A stretch of 64,000 nt of DNA from Winogradskyella psychrotolerans (GCF_018860565.1 NZ_JAHKPS010000022.1:175195-239194); one strand, 5' to 3'. Counted from the stretch's first letter, positions 53,465 through 62,220 are shown. Made by a program: numbers and translations. The notes: generated from the sequence alone by a model not told the origin.

Positions 53465-54790
53465 CTATTTTAAATGTGATGTGAATTGTTTTAACTTACC
53501 AGACTTTGAGCGCTTTAGTTTTTTAACACGTTCAAAATTAATAGTTATATTAGGCTCTAAATAACGAATCACTTCATTCTTAATCGTTGTTTTTTTAGCT
53601 TCAGAAAGTTCAATTTTACTAACGTAACTAATTTTAAAGTTATCTAAAAGCGTCTGCTCTACAACAAATTCTGAAACATTACCATCGTTTTCAATGACGC
53701 TTTTGGTAATGTAATAAAACGTGAGACCTGCTGCTTTTTTGCCACTAGGCAAAACAATAATGTCATTGGTTCTTCCAATAAGCTTCTTTAAAATGGGTTT
53801 CTTAATGGTACTTTTTTCAGATAACATACCTATATCACCAATATCGTAGCGTATAAAGGGATGTGCTTTGTTGTAAAGCGATGTAATTACAATTCTCCCT
53901 TCTTCTCCGTACGGTAAAACAACATCATTCTCATCTAAAATTTCTACATAAAGCGTTTCGCTATTAAGTTGCCATTCATCAGTCGTATTCTGAAATGCAA
54001 TAAGGTCTAATTCAGAAGCTCCATATTCATTTATAACTGGCAGTCCAAATTGTGTTTCAAGTAGCAATTTATCATCATCAAATAACATTTCGGAAGTTAC
54101 AATACAAGCTTGTAAAGTGGGACATACAGATTTTAACAGAATGTTTTTACGCTTTAAATACTTTGCAAATTGTACAATTGAGCTCGTATAACCATTAATA
54201 TAATCGAATTGGGTAGTTTTAAATTTTGCTAAAGTGTTTTCAAATGCAGTATCACTTAAATCAAATACCGAAAACCGAAATCGGTTACTGAAAAAATCCT
54301 TTAAACGTTCTTTATAATAGCCTTTCTTATCTAATGGAATCCCATAAAAGCGTGCTTGTTTAGAAGTATTAAAATCAATACCATACCAACCAAACCGATT
54401 CATAATTTGTACCCAAGTCATGGCATGGCACCATTTGTCTTTCGCAAAAATAAAAGGGTCACCAGAGCTACCAGACGTTTTATTTATATAGACGTTTTTA
54501 GTCGTAAACCCATCACTTAAACGCTGCTCTAAAGGCCGTTGCAAATGCTTCTTTGTAATAATTGGTACAGAATTCCAAACGTTAAGATCAATTGTTTTTC
54601 CAAGTGTTTTATAAAAAGAGTTATGTTTTAAATGGTAAGAAGTAATGGCTCTTTTCTGTTCTTCAACATAAGTTTCAAATTCAGAATTAGTTTTAGCCTG
54701 AATTTCAGACAAAGTCAATTTTGCCTTGTCAATTTTAAAGCCATTTATTTTTAAAGAAAAATCAAATAATCGCAAGATGTTTTTTTGCAT
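53465..54790 (-). CDS. CapK/PaaK-like adenylate-forming protein
   Basis: 441 aa. Matches the phenylacetate-CoA-ligase-like group found in capsule clusters: the P-loop-like INKTSGSSGDPFIF (about residues 103-116), the YGASELDLIAFQ motif (about 260), the R-Y-D-I-G-D-I-G motif (FIRYDIGDIGML, about 317) and a C-terminal basic KRSKSGKLKQF. It is unlikely to act on phenylacetate; in capsule loci such proteins are thought to activate an acid for attachment to the glycan, which remains unproven. It ends 8 bp before the GT4 start. Confidence 0.85.
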   Translation of the reverse strand: MQKNILRLFDFSLKINGFKIDKAKLTLSEIQAKTNSEFETYVEEQKRAITSYHLKHNSFYKTLGKTIDLNVWNSVPIITKKHLQRPLEQRLSDGFTTKNVYINKTSGSSGDPFIFAKDKWCHAMTWVQIMNRFGWYGIDFNTSKQARFYGIPLDKKGYYKERLKDFFSNRFRFSVFDLSDTAFENTLAKFKTTQFDYINGYTSSIVQFAKYLKRKNILLKSVCPTLQACIVTSEMLFDDDKLLLETQFGLPVINEYGASELDLIAFQNTTDEWQLNSETLYVEILDENDVVLPYGEEGRIVITSLYNKAHPFIRYDIGDIGMLSEKSTIKKPILKKLIGRTNDIIVLPSGKKAAGLTFYYITKSVIENDGNVSEFVVEQTLLDNFKISYVSKIELSEAKKTTIKNEVIRYLEPNITINFERVKKLKRSKSGKLKQFTSHLK

Positions 54791-54833
54791 TTAAGGTTTT
54801 GAATTCATCAAAGTGAGTTCTTTGGTAAAATAA

Positions 54834-54865
54834 TTGTTTTTTAAACTTAAAACCAATTATTTTTG
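54834..54865 (+). promoter_or_regulatory. Promoter of purD with -33 and -7 boxes
   Basis: TTG (54834-54836), a 21-bp spacer, then TATTTTTG (54858-54865), 17 bp before the purD ATG. This is the clearest complete Bacteroidota promoter in the window. Confidence 0.55.
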
Positions 54866-54882
54866 TCTAAACAATTTTAAGC

Positions 54883-56154
54883 ATGAATATTTTAGTACTT
54901 GGCTCTGGAGGAAGAGAACACGCATTTGCATGGAAATTAGCAAAAAGTAATCGTTGTAAGGCGCTTTTTGTAGCACCAGGAAACTCAGGAACCAACGCCA
55001 TTGCAACAAATTTAAATATTGGTGTTACTGATTTTGAGGCCATTAAAGCAGCCGTTTTAGAACATCAAGTTGATTTAGTTGTAGTCGGACCAGAAGATCC
55101 ATTAGTACAGGGTATTCATGATTTCTTTTTAGAAGATGAGGCCTTAAAAAATGTAGCAGTTATTGGGCCCCAACAGGCAGCCGCTGAACTAGAAGGAAGT
55201 AAAGAGTTTGCTAAAGAATTTATGGTACGTCATAATATTCCAACGGCAGCATATGAAAGTTTTACTAAGGATAATGTTGACGATGGTTACAAATTTTTAG
55301 AAACCTTAAAGCCACCTTATGTTTTAAAAGCAGATGGTTTAGCAGCAGGAAAAGGTGTTTTAATCTTAAATGATTTAAAGGAGGCTAAAGACGAACTAAA
55401 AAGTATGCTTGTTGATGCTAAATTTGGAGAGGCTAGTACTAAAGTGGTTATCGAAGAATTTTTAGATGGTATTGAGTTGAGTTGTTTTGTCTTAACAGAC
55501 GGAAAAGATTATAAAATTCTACCAACAGCAAAAGATTACAAACGTATTGGAGAGGGTGATACCGGTTTAAATACAGGAGGTATGGGTGCCGTTTCTCCTG
55601 TGCCATTTGCAACGCAAGAATTTTTAGATAAAATAGAAAATCAAGTTGTAAAACCTACAGTTGAAGGGTTAAAGAAAGATAAATTACCTTATGTTGGCTT
55701 TATTTTTATTGGTTTAATTAAAGTTGGAGATAATCCTAAAGTAATAGAGTATAACGTTAGAATGGGAGATCCTGAAACTGAAGTAGTCTTACCAAGATTA
55801 AAAACAGATTTAGTTGATATTTTTGAAGCTATGGCTAATCAAACCTTATCTAAAGTGAATATTGAAATTGATGAGCGTGCAGCAACAACTGTAATGTTGG
55901 TTTCTGGTGGCTATCCTGAAGCTTATGAGAAAGGTAAAGAAATTTCAGGATTAGAAAATGTTACAGATTCTATAGCATTTCATGCAGGAGCAATAGAAAA
56001 AGACGGTAAAGTGGTGACTTCAGGAGGTCGTGTTATGGCAATTACATCGTATGGAAATACGTACAATGAAGCCATAAAAAAATCTTATCAAAGTATAGAT
56101 AAACTACATTTTGATAAGATGAATTATCGTAAAGATATTGGTTTCGATTTATAG
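54883..56154 (+). CDS. purD: Phosphoribosylamine--glycine ligase
   Basis: 423 aa, normal. Second step of de novo purine synthesis; ATP-grasp fold. The N-terminal VLGSGGREHAFAWKLAKS motif, KADGLAAGKGV (about 155), the SFCFVL-like ELSCFVLTDGKDYK, GDTGLNTGGMGA and the metal-binding EYNVRMGDPETE are present. Its 3' end overlaps the convergent DUF6341 gene by 6 bp. Confidence 0.97.
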   Translation: MNILVLGSGGREHAFAWKLAKSNRCKALFVAPGNSGTNAIATNLNIGVTDFEAIKAAVLEHQVDLVVVGPEDPLVQGIHDFFLEDEALKNVAVIGPQQAAAELEGSKEFAKEFMVRHNIPTAAYESFTKDNVDDGYKFLETLKPPYVLKADGLAAGKGVLILNDLKEAKDELKSMLVDAKFGEASTKVVIEEFLDGIELSCFVLTDGKDYKILPTAKDYKRIGEGDTGLNTGGMGAVSPVPFATQEFLDKIENQVVKPTVEGLKKDKLPYVGFIFIGLIKVGDNPKVIEYNVRMGDPETEVVLPRLKTDLVDIFEAMANQTLSKVNIEIDERAATTVMLVSGGYPEAYEKGKEISGLENVTDSIAFHAGAIEKDGKVVTSGGRVMAITSYGNTYNEAIKKSYQSIDKLHFDKMNYRKDIGFDL

Positions 56155-56376
56155 ATAAGAGTGAGAAGAAATACTTTTATCTTCTTCGTTGTTATCATTG
56201 TACTTTTTGAGTTCTAGCATCCAATAAACAAAAGCAACAAAGCCAATAGCTATAAAAATCCATGAGAATATATTAGCAGAAAACCAGCTTTCTAACTCTA
56301 ATGCTCTTAAGGCATCAAAAGGTGCAAATAACACATTAACAAATAAATCAGCTATTCCGTTAAAGAAATCATTCAT
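56149..56376 (-). CDS. DUF6341-like small membrane protein
   Basis: 75 aa. N-terminal amphipathic region (FFNGIADLFVNVLFAPFDAL), one membrane helix (about 37-55, IFSWIFIAIGFVAFVYWML) and a tail KKYNDNNEEDKSISSHSYL. Small proteins of this exact design sit next to purD and upp in many flavobacteria and are, to my knowledge, called DUF6341. Function unknown. Confidence 0.8.
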   Translation of the reverse strand: MNDFFNGIADLFVNVLFAPFDALRALELESWFSANIFSWIFIAIGFVAFVYWMLELKKYNDNNEEDKSISSHSYL

Positions 56377-56445
56377 AACTTTATAAATTTACACCAATTC
56401 TAATTTTGAATTGGTTTCTAAATAACAAAAATACAAAAAGAGTTA

Positions 56446-57363
56446 ATGATTACAAGCATTTTTAGTAAATCTAAGCCGATAAATTTCGTAATAATTGCGC
56501 TTTATATCATTTTGCTTTTTGTAATTACAAATTATACCTTTCTGTTTTCAGACTTAAATAGTTCTCTTACAGCATTTTTTAAATTAGGAATTACTCTGTT
56601 TTTAGTCTTTTTACTCGATTTTATTGTAGCAAAAAACAACCTAACTCAGGGTAATAGCTATGCTATAATGACTTTTGGTTTGCTTTTTGGAATGTTACCA
56701 CAAACGATGACAAATTTAGATTTACTATTGTCTAATTTGTTTGTGCTTTTGGCTTTAAGGCGCTTAATAAGTTTGCATTCTAAATTAAGTGTTAAAAAGA
56801 AATTGTTTGATGCCGCGTTTTGGATTGCTGTTGCTGCTTTGTTTTACTTTTGGGCAATACTCTTTTTTGCGCTAGTGATTGTCGCTCTGATTTACCATTC
56901 TCAAAATGACTTTAAAAATGTAATCATTCCATTTGTTGGTATTGCAACTGTTTTTGTTTTACTCTTGGTGTATAATATTGTAATCTATGATGAATTTATA
57001 AGGTCTTCAGACTTTATAAGATATGCAAGTTTAGATTTTACAGCTTATAACAGTAAGGAAAGTATACTTAAATTTACGGTGTTATTTTCCTCTTTTATTT
57101 GGACGCTTATTTATTATTTTAGAACCTTACCAGACAAAAATAAAAAGTTAAAACCGTCTTATTTTATCATAGCTTATGCTTCAATAATAGCTGTTTTAGT
57201 GGCTATTGTTGCGCCATTAAAAGACGGAAGTGAATATCTGTTTTTGTTTATGCCATTTTCTATCATCATGGCAAAATACATTGAAATTATTACAGAGCGT
57301 TGGTTTAAGGAAGTATTTGTGGCGCTTTTAATACTAACTCCAATTATCAGTCTATTGCTGTAG
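56446..57363 (+). CDS. DUF6427-like integral membrane protein
   Basis: 305 aa with about eight to ten hydrophobic segments covering almost the whole length. It begins MITSIFSKSKPINFVI, a conserved start in the flavobacterial family I remember as DUF6427. The LPQTMTNLDLLLSNLFVLLALRRLISL block is split by the second and third helices. Function unknown. It diverges from the DUF6341 gene, and its 3' end overlaps upp by 12 bp in convergent orientation. Confidence 0.8.
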   Translation: MITSIFSKSKPINFVIIALYIILLFVITNYTFLFSDLNSSLTAFFKLGITLFLVFLLDFIVAKNNLTQGNSYAIMTFGLLFGMLPQTMTNLDLLLSNLFVLLALRRLISLHSKLSVKKKLFDAAFWIAVAALFYFWAILFFALVIVALIYHSQNDFKNVIIPFVGIATVFVLLLVYNIVIYDEFIRSSDFIRYASLDFTAYNSKESILKFTVLFSSFIWTLIYYFRTLPDKNKKLKPSYFIIAYASIIAVLVAIVAPLKDGSEYLFLFMPFSIIMAKYIEIITERWFKEVFVALLILTPIISLLL

Positions 57364-58011
57364 CTTATTGCCAAAAGCTAAATCGCCAGCATCACCCAAT
57401 CCCGGAATAATATATCCTTTATCATTAAGCTTCTCATCAATAGTTGCAATCCAAAGGTTAACGTTATCATCAAAAGCTTCATTAACAAAATCAATACCTG
57501 GTTGTGCACCAATAACACTTACCAAATGAATTTCCTTTGGAGTGCCAAATGGCTTTAAGGCTTCAAAAGTAGCCACCATAGATTGTCCCGTGGCTAGCAT
57601 AGGATCTGCTAAAATTAAAGTTTTACCTTCCAGACTTGGGCAAGCTAAATACTCAACAACGATCTCAAAACTTTCAGGATGGTGTTTATGTTGTCTATAA
57701 GCCGAAATAAAAGCATTCTCAGCAGCATCAAAATAATTGAGTAAGCCATTATGAAGCGGTACACCTGCTCTTAAAATAGAACATAATACAATATCATTGT
57801 GATGTAAAACTGTTTCAGAAGTGCCAAGAGGAGTTTCTATAGTGCACGTCTCAAATTGAAGAGATTTGCTTAATTCATAGCCAATAATCTCACCAATACG
57901 TTCAATATTTCTTCGGAAACGCATACTGTCTTTCTGGATGGTTTTATCTCTTAATTCAGACATAAACGTGTTTAAAATTGAAGGCGTATCAGAAAGGTTG
58001 TGAATTTGCAT
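57352..58011 (-). CDS. upp: Uracil phosphoribosyltransferase
   Basis: 219 aa, normal. Salvages uracil to UMP with PRPP. The PRPP-binding loop is LILADPMLATGQSMVATF (about 133-150), preceded by CSILRAGVPLHNGLL, and the uracil-binding GYIIPGLGDAGDLAFG closes the protein. Confidence 0.95.
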   Translation of the reverse strand: MQIHNLSDTPSILNTFMSELRDKTIQKDSMRFRRNIERIGEIIGYELSKSLQFETCTIETPLGTSETVLHHNDIVLCSILRAGVPLHNGLLNYFDAAENAFISAYRQHKHHPESFEIVVEYLACPSLEGKTLILADPMLATGQSMVATFEALKPFGTPKEIHLVSVIGAQPGIDFVNEAFDDNVNLWIATIDEKLNDKGYIIPGLGDAGDLAFGNKLQQ

Positions 58012-58053
58012 ATTATGAGAATTAGTTCAGTCGTTAAAGTTAATAATTCCTAC

Positions 58054-58061
58054 TATATTTG
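58054..58061 (+). promoter_or_regulatory. -7 promoter box of the DUF4254 gene
   Basis: TATATTTG, 22 bp before the ATG at 58084. Confidence 0.5.
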
Positions 58062-58083
58062 TAAACATTAAATCAATTTCATT

Positions 58084-58692
58084 ATGTTTTCACAAAAAGC
58101 AAACGCTATATTTCAAGAGGTTATTAAAACGTATAAAGTTTTAAATACAGTAGATCAACCTTTTACAAATAAGTACGATAAAAATGACGATCTCATAGCG
58201 CATTTATTATATAGAAAATCTTGGATAGATACTGTTCAATGGGCATACGAGGATATTATTAGAGACCCAAATATAGATCCAGTGGCAGCTTTAAAGTTGA
58301 AACGAATGATTGATGCTTCTAACCAAGATAGAACAGATACGGTTGAATATATCGATAGTTATTTTCTAGATAAATATAAAGATGTAACTGTAAAACCAAA
58401 CGCCAAAATTAACTCTGAAAGTCCAGCTTGGGCCATAGATCGTTTGTCTATTTTAGCATTAAAAATTTACCATATGCATCTTGAAACGGTTAGAGATGAT
58501 GCCAGTGATGCGCATAAAGCAGCCTGCCAAAAGAAACTAGACGTGTTACTAGACCAACGTGTAGATTTAAGCACAGCAATTGATGATTTGCTTAATGATA
58601 TTTCAAATGGAGACAAATACATGAAAGTGTACAAGCAAATGAAAATGTACAACGACGATGAACTAAACCCTGTTTTGCGAGGACAGAAATAA
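58084..58692 (+). CDS. DUF4254-family protein
   Basis: 202 aa, soluble and helical. The family phrases NDDLIAHLLYRKSWIDTVQWAYED (split around LLYRK), DNRRTD-like NQDRTDTVEYID and AWAIDRLSILALKIYHM are visible. DUF4254 genes are typically next to GT9 heptosyltransferase-like genes in Bacteroidota, as here, which suggests a role in LPS core synthesis. Confidence 0.88.
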   Translation: MFSQKANAIFQEVIKTYKVLNTVDQPFTNKYDKNDDLIAHLLYRKSWIDTVQWAYEDIIRDPNIDPVAALKLKRMIDASNQDRTDTVEYIDSYFLDKYKDVTVKPNAKINSESPAWAIDRLSILALKIYHMHLETVRDDASDAHKAACQKKLDVLLDQRVDLSTAIDDLLNDISNGDKYMKVYKQMKMYNDDELNPVLRGQK

Positions 58693-58703
58693 ATCGTACC
58701 TAA

Positions 58704-58740
58704 GACCTTGCAGATTTCTATTTCTAAAATCTTGTAGGTC
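58704..58740. repeat. Imperfect palindromic repeat, GACCTTGCAGATTT type
   Basis: Arms GACCTTGCAGATTT and AAATCTTGTAGGTC between the DUF4254 and GT9 genes. It is a diverged member of the GACCTAGCAGGT family found three more times to the right. Confidence 0.6.
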
Positions 58741-58748
58741 TATTAGCA

Positions 58749-59765
58749 ATGCCAAAACCAAAACACATACTCGTCCTTAGGTTTTCTGCCATGGGAGACG
58801 TAGCCATGACAGTACCTGTGTTGCGAGCTTTGACGGCACAACATCCCGAATTAAAGATAACAGTAGTTACCAGAGCCTTTTTTAAACCGTTTTTTCAAGA
58901 TTTAGAAAATGTAAGGTTTTATGAAGCGGATTTAAAAGGGAGACACAAAGGGGTTTTGGGACTCCATAAACTGTCTAAAGAATTAAAAAAACTTCATTTT
59001 GATGCGGTTGCAGACCTACACAACGTACTGCGCAGTAAAATCTTAAAATTATTTTTCTTCGGAAAAAAAGTAGTCCAATTAAATAAAGGTAGAGCCGAAA
59101 AGAAAGCACTGACTTCAGGTGTGTCTTTTAAGCAATTAAAAACCACACATCAACGTTATGCTGATGTTTTTGAAGATCTAGGTTTCACAATAGATTTATC
59201 TAATCCAGTATTCCCAAAACCAAAAGTCTTAACGGAACAACTAAGTGCTTTTATTTCAAACAAAAGTTTCAAAACTATTGGTATTGCTCCTTTTGCGGCA
59301 TACCGCAGTAAAATGTATCCTTTAGAACAAATGGAAAGCACCATTGAGACACTTTCTAAAGACTATAATATAGTTTTATTTGGAGGTGGTGCTAAAGAAA
59401 TAGCGCTTTTAAATCAGCTTGAGGCTAAATACTCTAACGTAAAATCTGTTGCAGGACAATTGAATTTAGAGGAAGAATTAATGCTTATTTCAAATTTAGA
59501 CCTCATGCTAGCTATGGATTCTGGTAATGCACATTTAGCGGCAATGTTGGGTAAAAAAGTGATTACAATCTGGGGAGTAACACATCCTTTTGCTGGATTT
59601 GCACCATTTAATCAACCTTTAGATTTTGCACTTACTGCAGACAGAACACAGTTTCCATTACTACCAACGTCTATTTACGGTAATAAATTCCCAGAAGGTT
59701 ATGAAAAGGCGGCAAGTAGTGTTTCTGAAGCGGTAATCATTTCTAAGGTAAAAGAAGTTATTTAA
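58749..59765 (+). CDS. Glycosyltransferase family 9 (heptosyltransferase-like)
   Basis: 338 aa, GT-B. Opening ILVLRFSAMGDVAMTVPVLRAL, the N-terminal KLHFDAVADLHNVLRSK block, and the C-terminal donor region with IGIAPFAAYRSKMYP, VLFGGGAKE and LMLAMDSGNAHLAAMLGKKVITIWG. Heptosyltransferase-type enzyme of LPS inner-core synthesis; the sugar in flavobacteria is not certain. Confidence 0.92.
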   Translation: MPKPKHILVLRFSAMGDVAMTVPVLRALTAQHPELKITVVTRAFFKPFFQDLENVRFYEADLKGRHKGVLGLHKLSKELKKLHFDAVADLHNVLRSKILKLFFFGKKVVQLNKGRAEKKALTSGVSFKQLKTTHQRYADVFEDLGFTIDLSNPVFPKPKVLTEQLSAFISNKSFKTIGIAPFAAYRSKMYPLEQMESTIETLSKDYNIVLFGGGAKEIALLNQLEAKYSNVKSVAGQLNLEEELMLISNLDLMLAMDSGNAHLAAMLGKKVITIWGVTHPFAGFAPFNQPLDFALTADRTQFPLLPTSIYGNKFPEGYEKAASSVSEAVIISKVKEVI

Positions 59766-59902
59766 AGTTAAAACTTCTCAATACTATGTCTTTGTACCAA
59801 AAAAATCACTCGAAGAGATAAAACGATATAGAACTAAGTTTACGTCAATTCAAGTCAAATTCATTTCTAAAATTTCGTATTAAGAACGTCTTGAAAACCA
59901 AA

Positions 59903-59935
59903 AGACCTTTCGTGTTATTAAAACATGAAAGGTCT
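59903..59935 (-). terminator. Probable terminator of the reductase gene
   Basis: AGACCTTTC/GAAAGGTCT hairpin; only the minus strand has a T-rich tail (TTTGGTTTTC), so it would serve the minus-strand gene that stops at 59980. Confidence 0.6.
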
Positions 59936-59979
59936 GTATATCTAATGATCCAAAAATCTAACGAATCTAATAATCTAGA

Positions 59980-61038
59980 TTAAACATCATCATAATCTAC
60001 AGCAATAGTAGCAGACGTTGGATGTGCTTGGCAAGTTAATATCAATCCTTCTGCAACTTCGCTATCCGTCAAAATATTATTCTGACGCATTTCTGCTGTA
60101 CCTTCAGTTACTTTAGCAATACAACTACTGCAAATGCCACCTTGACAAGAATAAGGCGCATCAATATCTTGTTTTAAAGCGGCTTCAAGAATGGTTTGTT
60201 TTTGTGACATGTTAAATTCAAATTCCTCTTCATCTACCACAACTTTAATTTTGGTTTCGCCAGATGGTAAATCAGTAGTAGCATCAGAACTAGCTTCAAC
60301 AGGAGCTGTAAACAATTCAAACTTAATGGCTTTTTCTTTTACACCATTTTCAATTAATACATCTTTTACCGTATGTATCATTTGTTCTGGTCCACAGAGG
60401 TAGAAATTTTCAATGGTAACACTTTTGTACTTATTCTTTACGATGAGGTTTACCGTGCTTTTTTCAATACGTCCAAATAAGGCATCGGTTTCTTGAGACT
60501 GACTGTATATAAAATGCGCATGAAAACGGTTATCGTATTGTTTTTTTAGTTGCAATAATTCATCAACAAACATCGCGTCAGTTAAGGTTTTATTACCATA
60601 AACCAATATAAAATTGCTAAATGGTTCTTCTTCTAAAAGTGTTTTAGCAATACTAAGCACTGGAGTAATTCCACTTCCTGCAGCAAAGGCAGCAATAGTT
60701 CTAGTTTTGGCAGCATTAGCTTCAAATATAAAACGACCATTTGGTTCTGAAACCTCTAATACGTCACCTGTTTTTAAGGTGTTGTTGGCATAAACAGAAA
60801 ATGTTCCGTTTTCAACTGCTTTTACAGCTACAGTAACGTTTCCGCTATTTTGAGACGCACAAATAGAATAATCTCTACGGATGTCTTCGCCATTAATAGT
60901 GGTTTTTAAGGTAATGTATTGTCCGGCTTTAAAGCTGAACTTTTCTTTAAGATTTTCCGGGATATCAAAGGTTATAGCAACAGAATGGTCTGTTACTTTA
61001 TCAACTGATTTTATAGTGAGTGAATGAAAATGTGCCAT
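59980..61038 (-). CDS. PaaE-type ferredoxin/flavin oxidoreductase with C-terminal 2Fe-2S domain
   Basis: 352 aa. FAD domain (about 1-105) with RRDYSICAS (flavin motif R-x-Y-S). NAD(P) domain (about 110-235) with AFAAGSGITPVLSIAKTLL and FYLCGPEQMI. Plant-type 2Fe-2S domain (about 262-352) with CQGGICSSCIAKV and the fourth Cys in LTCQA: the C-x4-C-x2-C-x(n)-C pattern reads C-QGGI-C-SS-C. It resembles PaaE of the phenylacetyl-CoA epoxidase, but no paa oxygenase genes are nearby, so it is more likely a general electron-transfer reductase. Confidence 0.9.
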   Translation of the reverse strand: MAHFHSLTIKSVDKVTDHSVAITFDIPENLKEKFSFKAGQYITLKTTINGEDIRRDYSICASQNSGNVTVAVKAVENGTFSVYANNTLKTGDVLEVSEPNGRFIFEANAAKTRTIAAFAAGSGITPVLSIAKTLLEEEPFSNFILVYGNKTLTDAMFVDELLQLKKQYDNRFHAHFIYSQSQETDALFGRIEKSTVNLIVKNKYKSVTIENFYLCGPEQMIHTVKDVLIENGVKEKAIKFELFTAPVEASSDATTDLPSGETKIKVVVDEEEFEFNMSQKQTILEAALKQDIDAPYSCQGGICSSCIAKVTEGTAEMRQNNILTDSEVAEGLILTCQAHPTSATIAVDYDDV

Positions 61039-61054
61039 TAAAAATAATTTTTTG

Positions 61055-61062
61055 CAAAGATA
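61055..61062 (-). promoter_or_regulatory. -7 promoter box of the PaaE-type reductase
   Basis: Minus-strand TATCTTTG, 16 bp before the ATG at 61038. Confidence 0.45.
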
Positions 61063-61075
61063 AACAAACTCTTAC

Positions 61076-61090
61076 AGACCTAGCAGGTCT
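61076..61090. repeat. Half copy of the GACCTAGCAGGTC palindrome
   Basis: AGACCTAGCAGGTCT, a short self-complementary version of the 31-bp palindromes found at 61512 and 62221, in the divergent region between the reductase and padR-like genes. Confidence 0.6.
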
Positions 61091-61138
61091 AAAATTTTAA
61101 TAAAACATAAAAACATAAAACAGAATGCATAAGTTTCT

Positions 61139-61161
61139 TATACATAAGAAAATTATGTATA
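61139..61161. promoter_or_regulatory. PadR-type operator over the regulator's own promoter
   Basis: A perfect 9-bp inverted repeat, TATACATAA and TTATGTATA, separated by GAAAA. It contains ATACAT-N9-ATGTAT, of the ATGT/ACAT type bound by PadR proteins. It overlaps the first bases of the -7 box at 61160 by two nt. To its left a further near-match half site ATGCATAAG (about 61125-61133) forms a second, 8-of-9 inverted repeat with CTTATACAT. Confidence 0.7.
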
Positions 61162-61167
61162 TATTTG
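61160..61167 (+). promoter_or_regulatory. -7 promoter box of the padR-like operon
   Basis: TATATTTG, 7 bp before the ATG at 61175, so the 5' leader is at most a few bases. Confidence 0.55.
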
Positions 61168-61174
61168 TACTACG

Positions 61175-61507
61175 ATGAGCAATTCAAAATTATATAAAGG
61201 GAGTTTAACCACTATCATTTTAAAGTTATTAAATGAGCACGATAAAATGTATGGTTACGAAATTACCCAAAAGGTAAAGGAATTAACTAAAGGAGAGTTG
61301 AAAATCACAGAAGGTGCATTATATCCTGCGTTACACAAATTAGAGGCTGAAGGTTTGTTAGATGTTGAAGTGGCAAAAGTAGACAACCGACTGCGTAAAT
61401 ATTATAAACTCACCGAAACCGGAACCAAAGAAACCGTTAATAAACTAGAAGAATTAGCCGAGTATATTAAAACGATGCAAGCCTTAGTGAATCCAAAGCT
61501 AGCTTAA
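61175..61507 (+). CDS. PadR-family transcriptional regulator
   Basis: 110 aa, the short PadR-s2 type: an N-terminal winged helix (KGSLTTIILKLLNEHDKMYGYEITQKV and ITEGALYPALHKLEAEGLL), the wing RKYYKLTETG, and a single C-terminal dimerisation helix. It probably represses its own promoter through the inverted repeat that overlaps it, and so also the three membrane-protein genes behind it. PadR regulators are commonly paired with genes for HAAS/DUF1700-like membrane proteins, as here. Confidence 0.93.
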   Translation: MSNSKLYKGSLTTIILKLLNEHDKMYGYEITQKVKELTKGELKITEGALYPALHKLEAEGLLDVEVAKVDNRLRKYYKLTETGTKETVNKLEELAEYIKTMQALVNPKLA

Positions 61508-61511
61508 ACCT

Positions 61512-61542
61512 GACCTAGCAGGTTTTAAAAACCTAACGGGTC
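61512..61542. repeat. 31-bp palindromic intergenic repeat
   Basis: Arms GACCTAGCAGGTTTT and AAAACCTAACGGGTC around a central A. It sits between padR and the first membrane-protein gene, so it is transcribed and could fold into a hairpin. Confidence 0.7.
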
Positions 61543-61558
61543 TTCATTTAAAATGACA

Positions 61559-62206
61559 ATGAAACTAACCAAAGAACAAATACAATTTATAGATACGTAT
61601 TTAGAGAATTCTGATGTGGTTTTTGCTGACATTAGAATGGAAATGGTAGATCATGTCGCCTCAGATATTGAAGATAGAATGCGGGCGAGTACGACTAACG
61701 ATTTCTATAATGTGTTTAAAGCGTATATGGTTGAGAACAAGGCACAGCTGTTAAACGACAATAAACAATTTTTAAAAGCTGCCGATAGAAAAATTTGGAA
61801 GGCATTTTTAAAAGAATTATTAAATCCATTAACACTATTGATATTTTTGATGTCTTTTGGTGGGTTTTACTTTTTGTATTCAAATTTCAATATAGAAACG
61901 TTTAGAATAGTGGTTTCTTATGTTCCGCTGATTGGGTTGTCAGGCTTTATTTTAACCTATGTCGTTTATCATAAAAGGAAAAATCTAAAACGATTTTCAG
62001 TGGTTGAACGTTTAGCGATGCCATTTTTGGTGTTTTATCAAATACCCAATATTATTTTTAATTTTAGCTACCAAGCTAAAGATTTAGCGACTGTACTTTG
62101 GATTCTCGGAATTGTAAGTATAGTTTTAACTTTAATGTTGGTCTTGGTTCGTGTTAGCATAAAATTATTTAAGAGTTACGAAAAGCAATATAAAACTCTA
62201 GCATAA
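61559..62206 (+). CDS. PadR-associated membrane protein with HAAS-like N-terminal domain, paralogue 1
   Basis: 215 aa from the ATG giving MKLTKEQIQFIDTYL, the start shared with paralogue 2; an ATG two codons earlier also exists. The N-terminal ~90 residues are helical with the motif R-M-E-M-V-D-H-V-A-S-D-I-E-D-R-M. Four hydrophobic segments follow (about 95-113, 121-141, 157-175 and 184-204). The E-x-x-D-H-x-x-x-x-I-E core is like the HAAS domain found in PadR-linked membrane proteins. Function unknown; probably repressed by the PadR protein upstream. Confidence 0.75.
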   Translation: MKLTKEQIQFIDTYLENSDVVFADIRMEMVDHVASDIEDRMRASTTNDFYNVFKAYMVENKAQLLNDNKQFLKAADRKIWKAFLKELLNPLTLLIFLMSFGGFYFLYSNFNIETFRIVVSYVPLIGLSGFILTYVVYHKRKNLKRFSVVERLAMPFLVFYQIPNIIFNFSYQAKDLATVLWILGIVSIVLTLMLVLVRVSIKLFKSYEKQYKTLA

Positions 62207-62220
62207 CCTAAATAGAAGGA

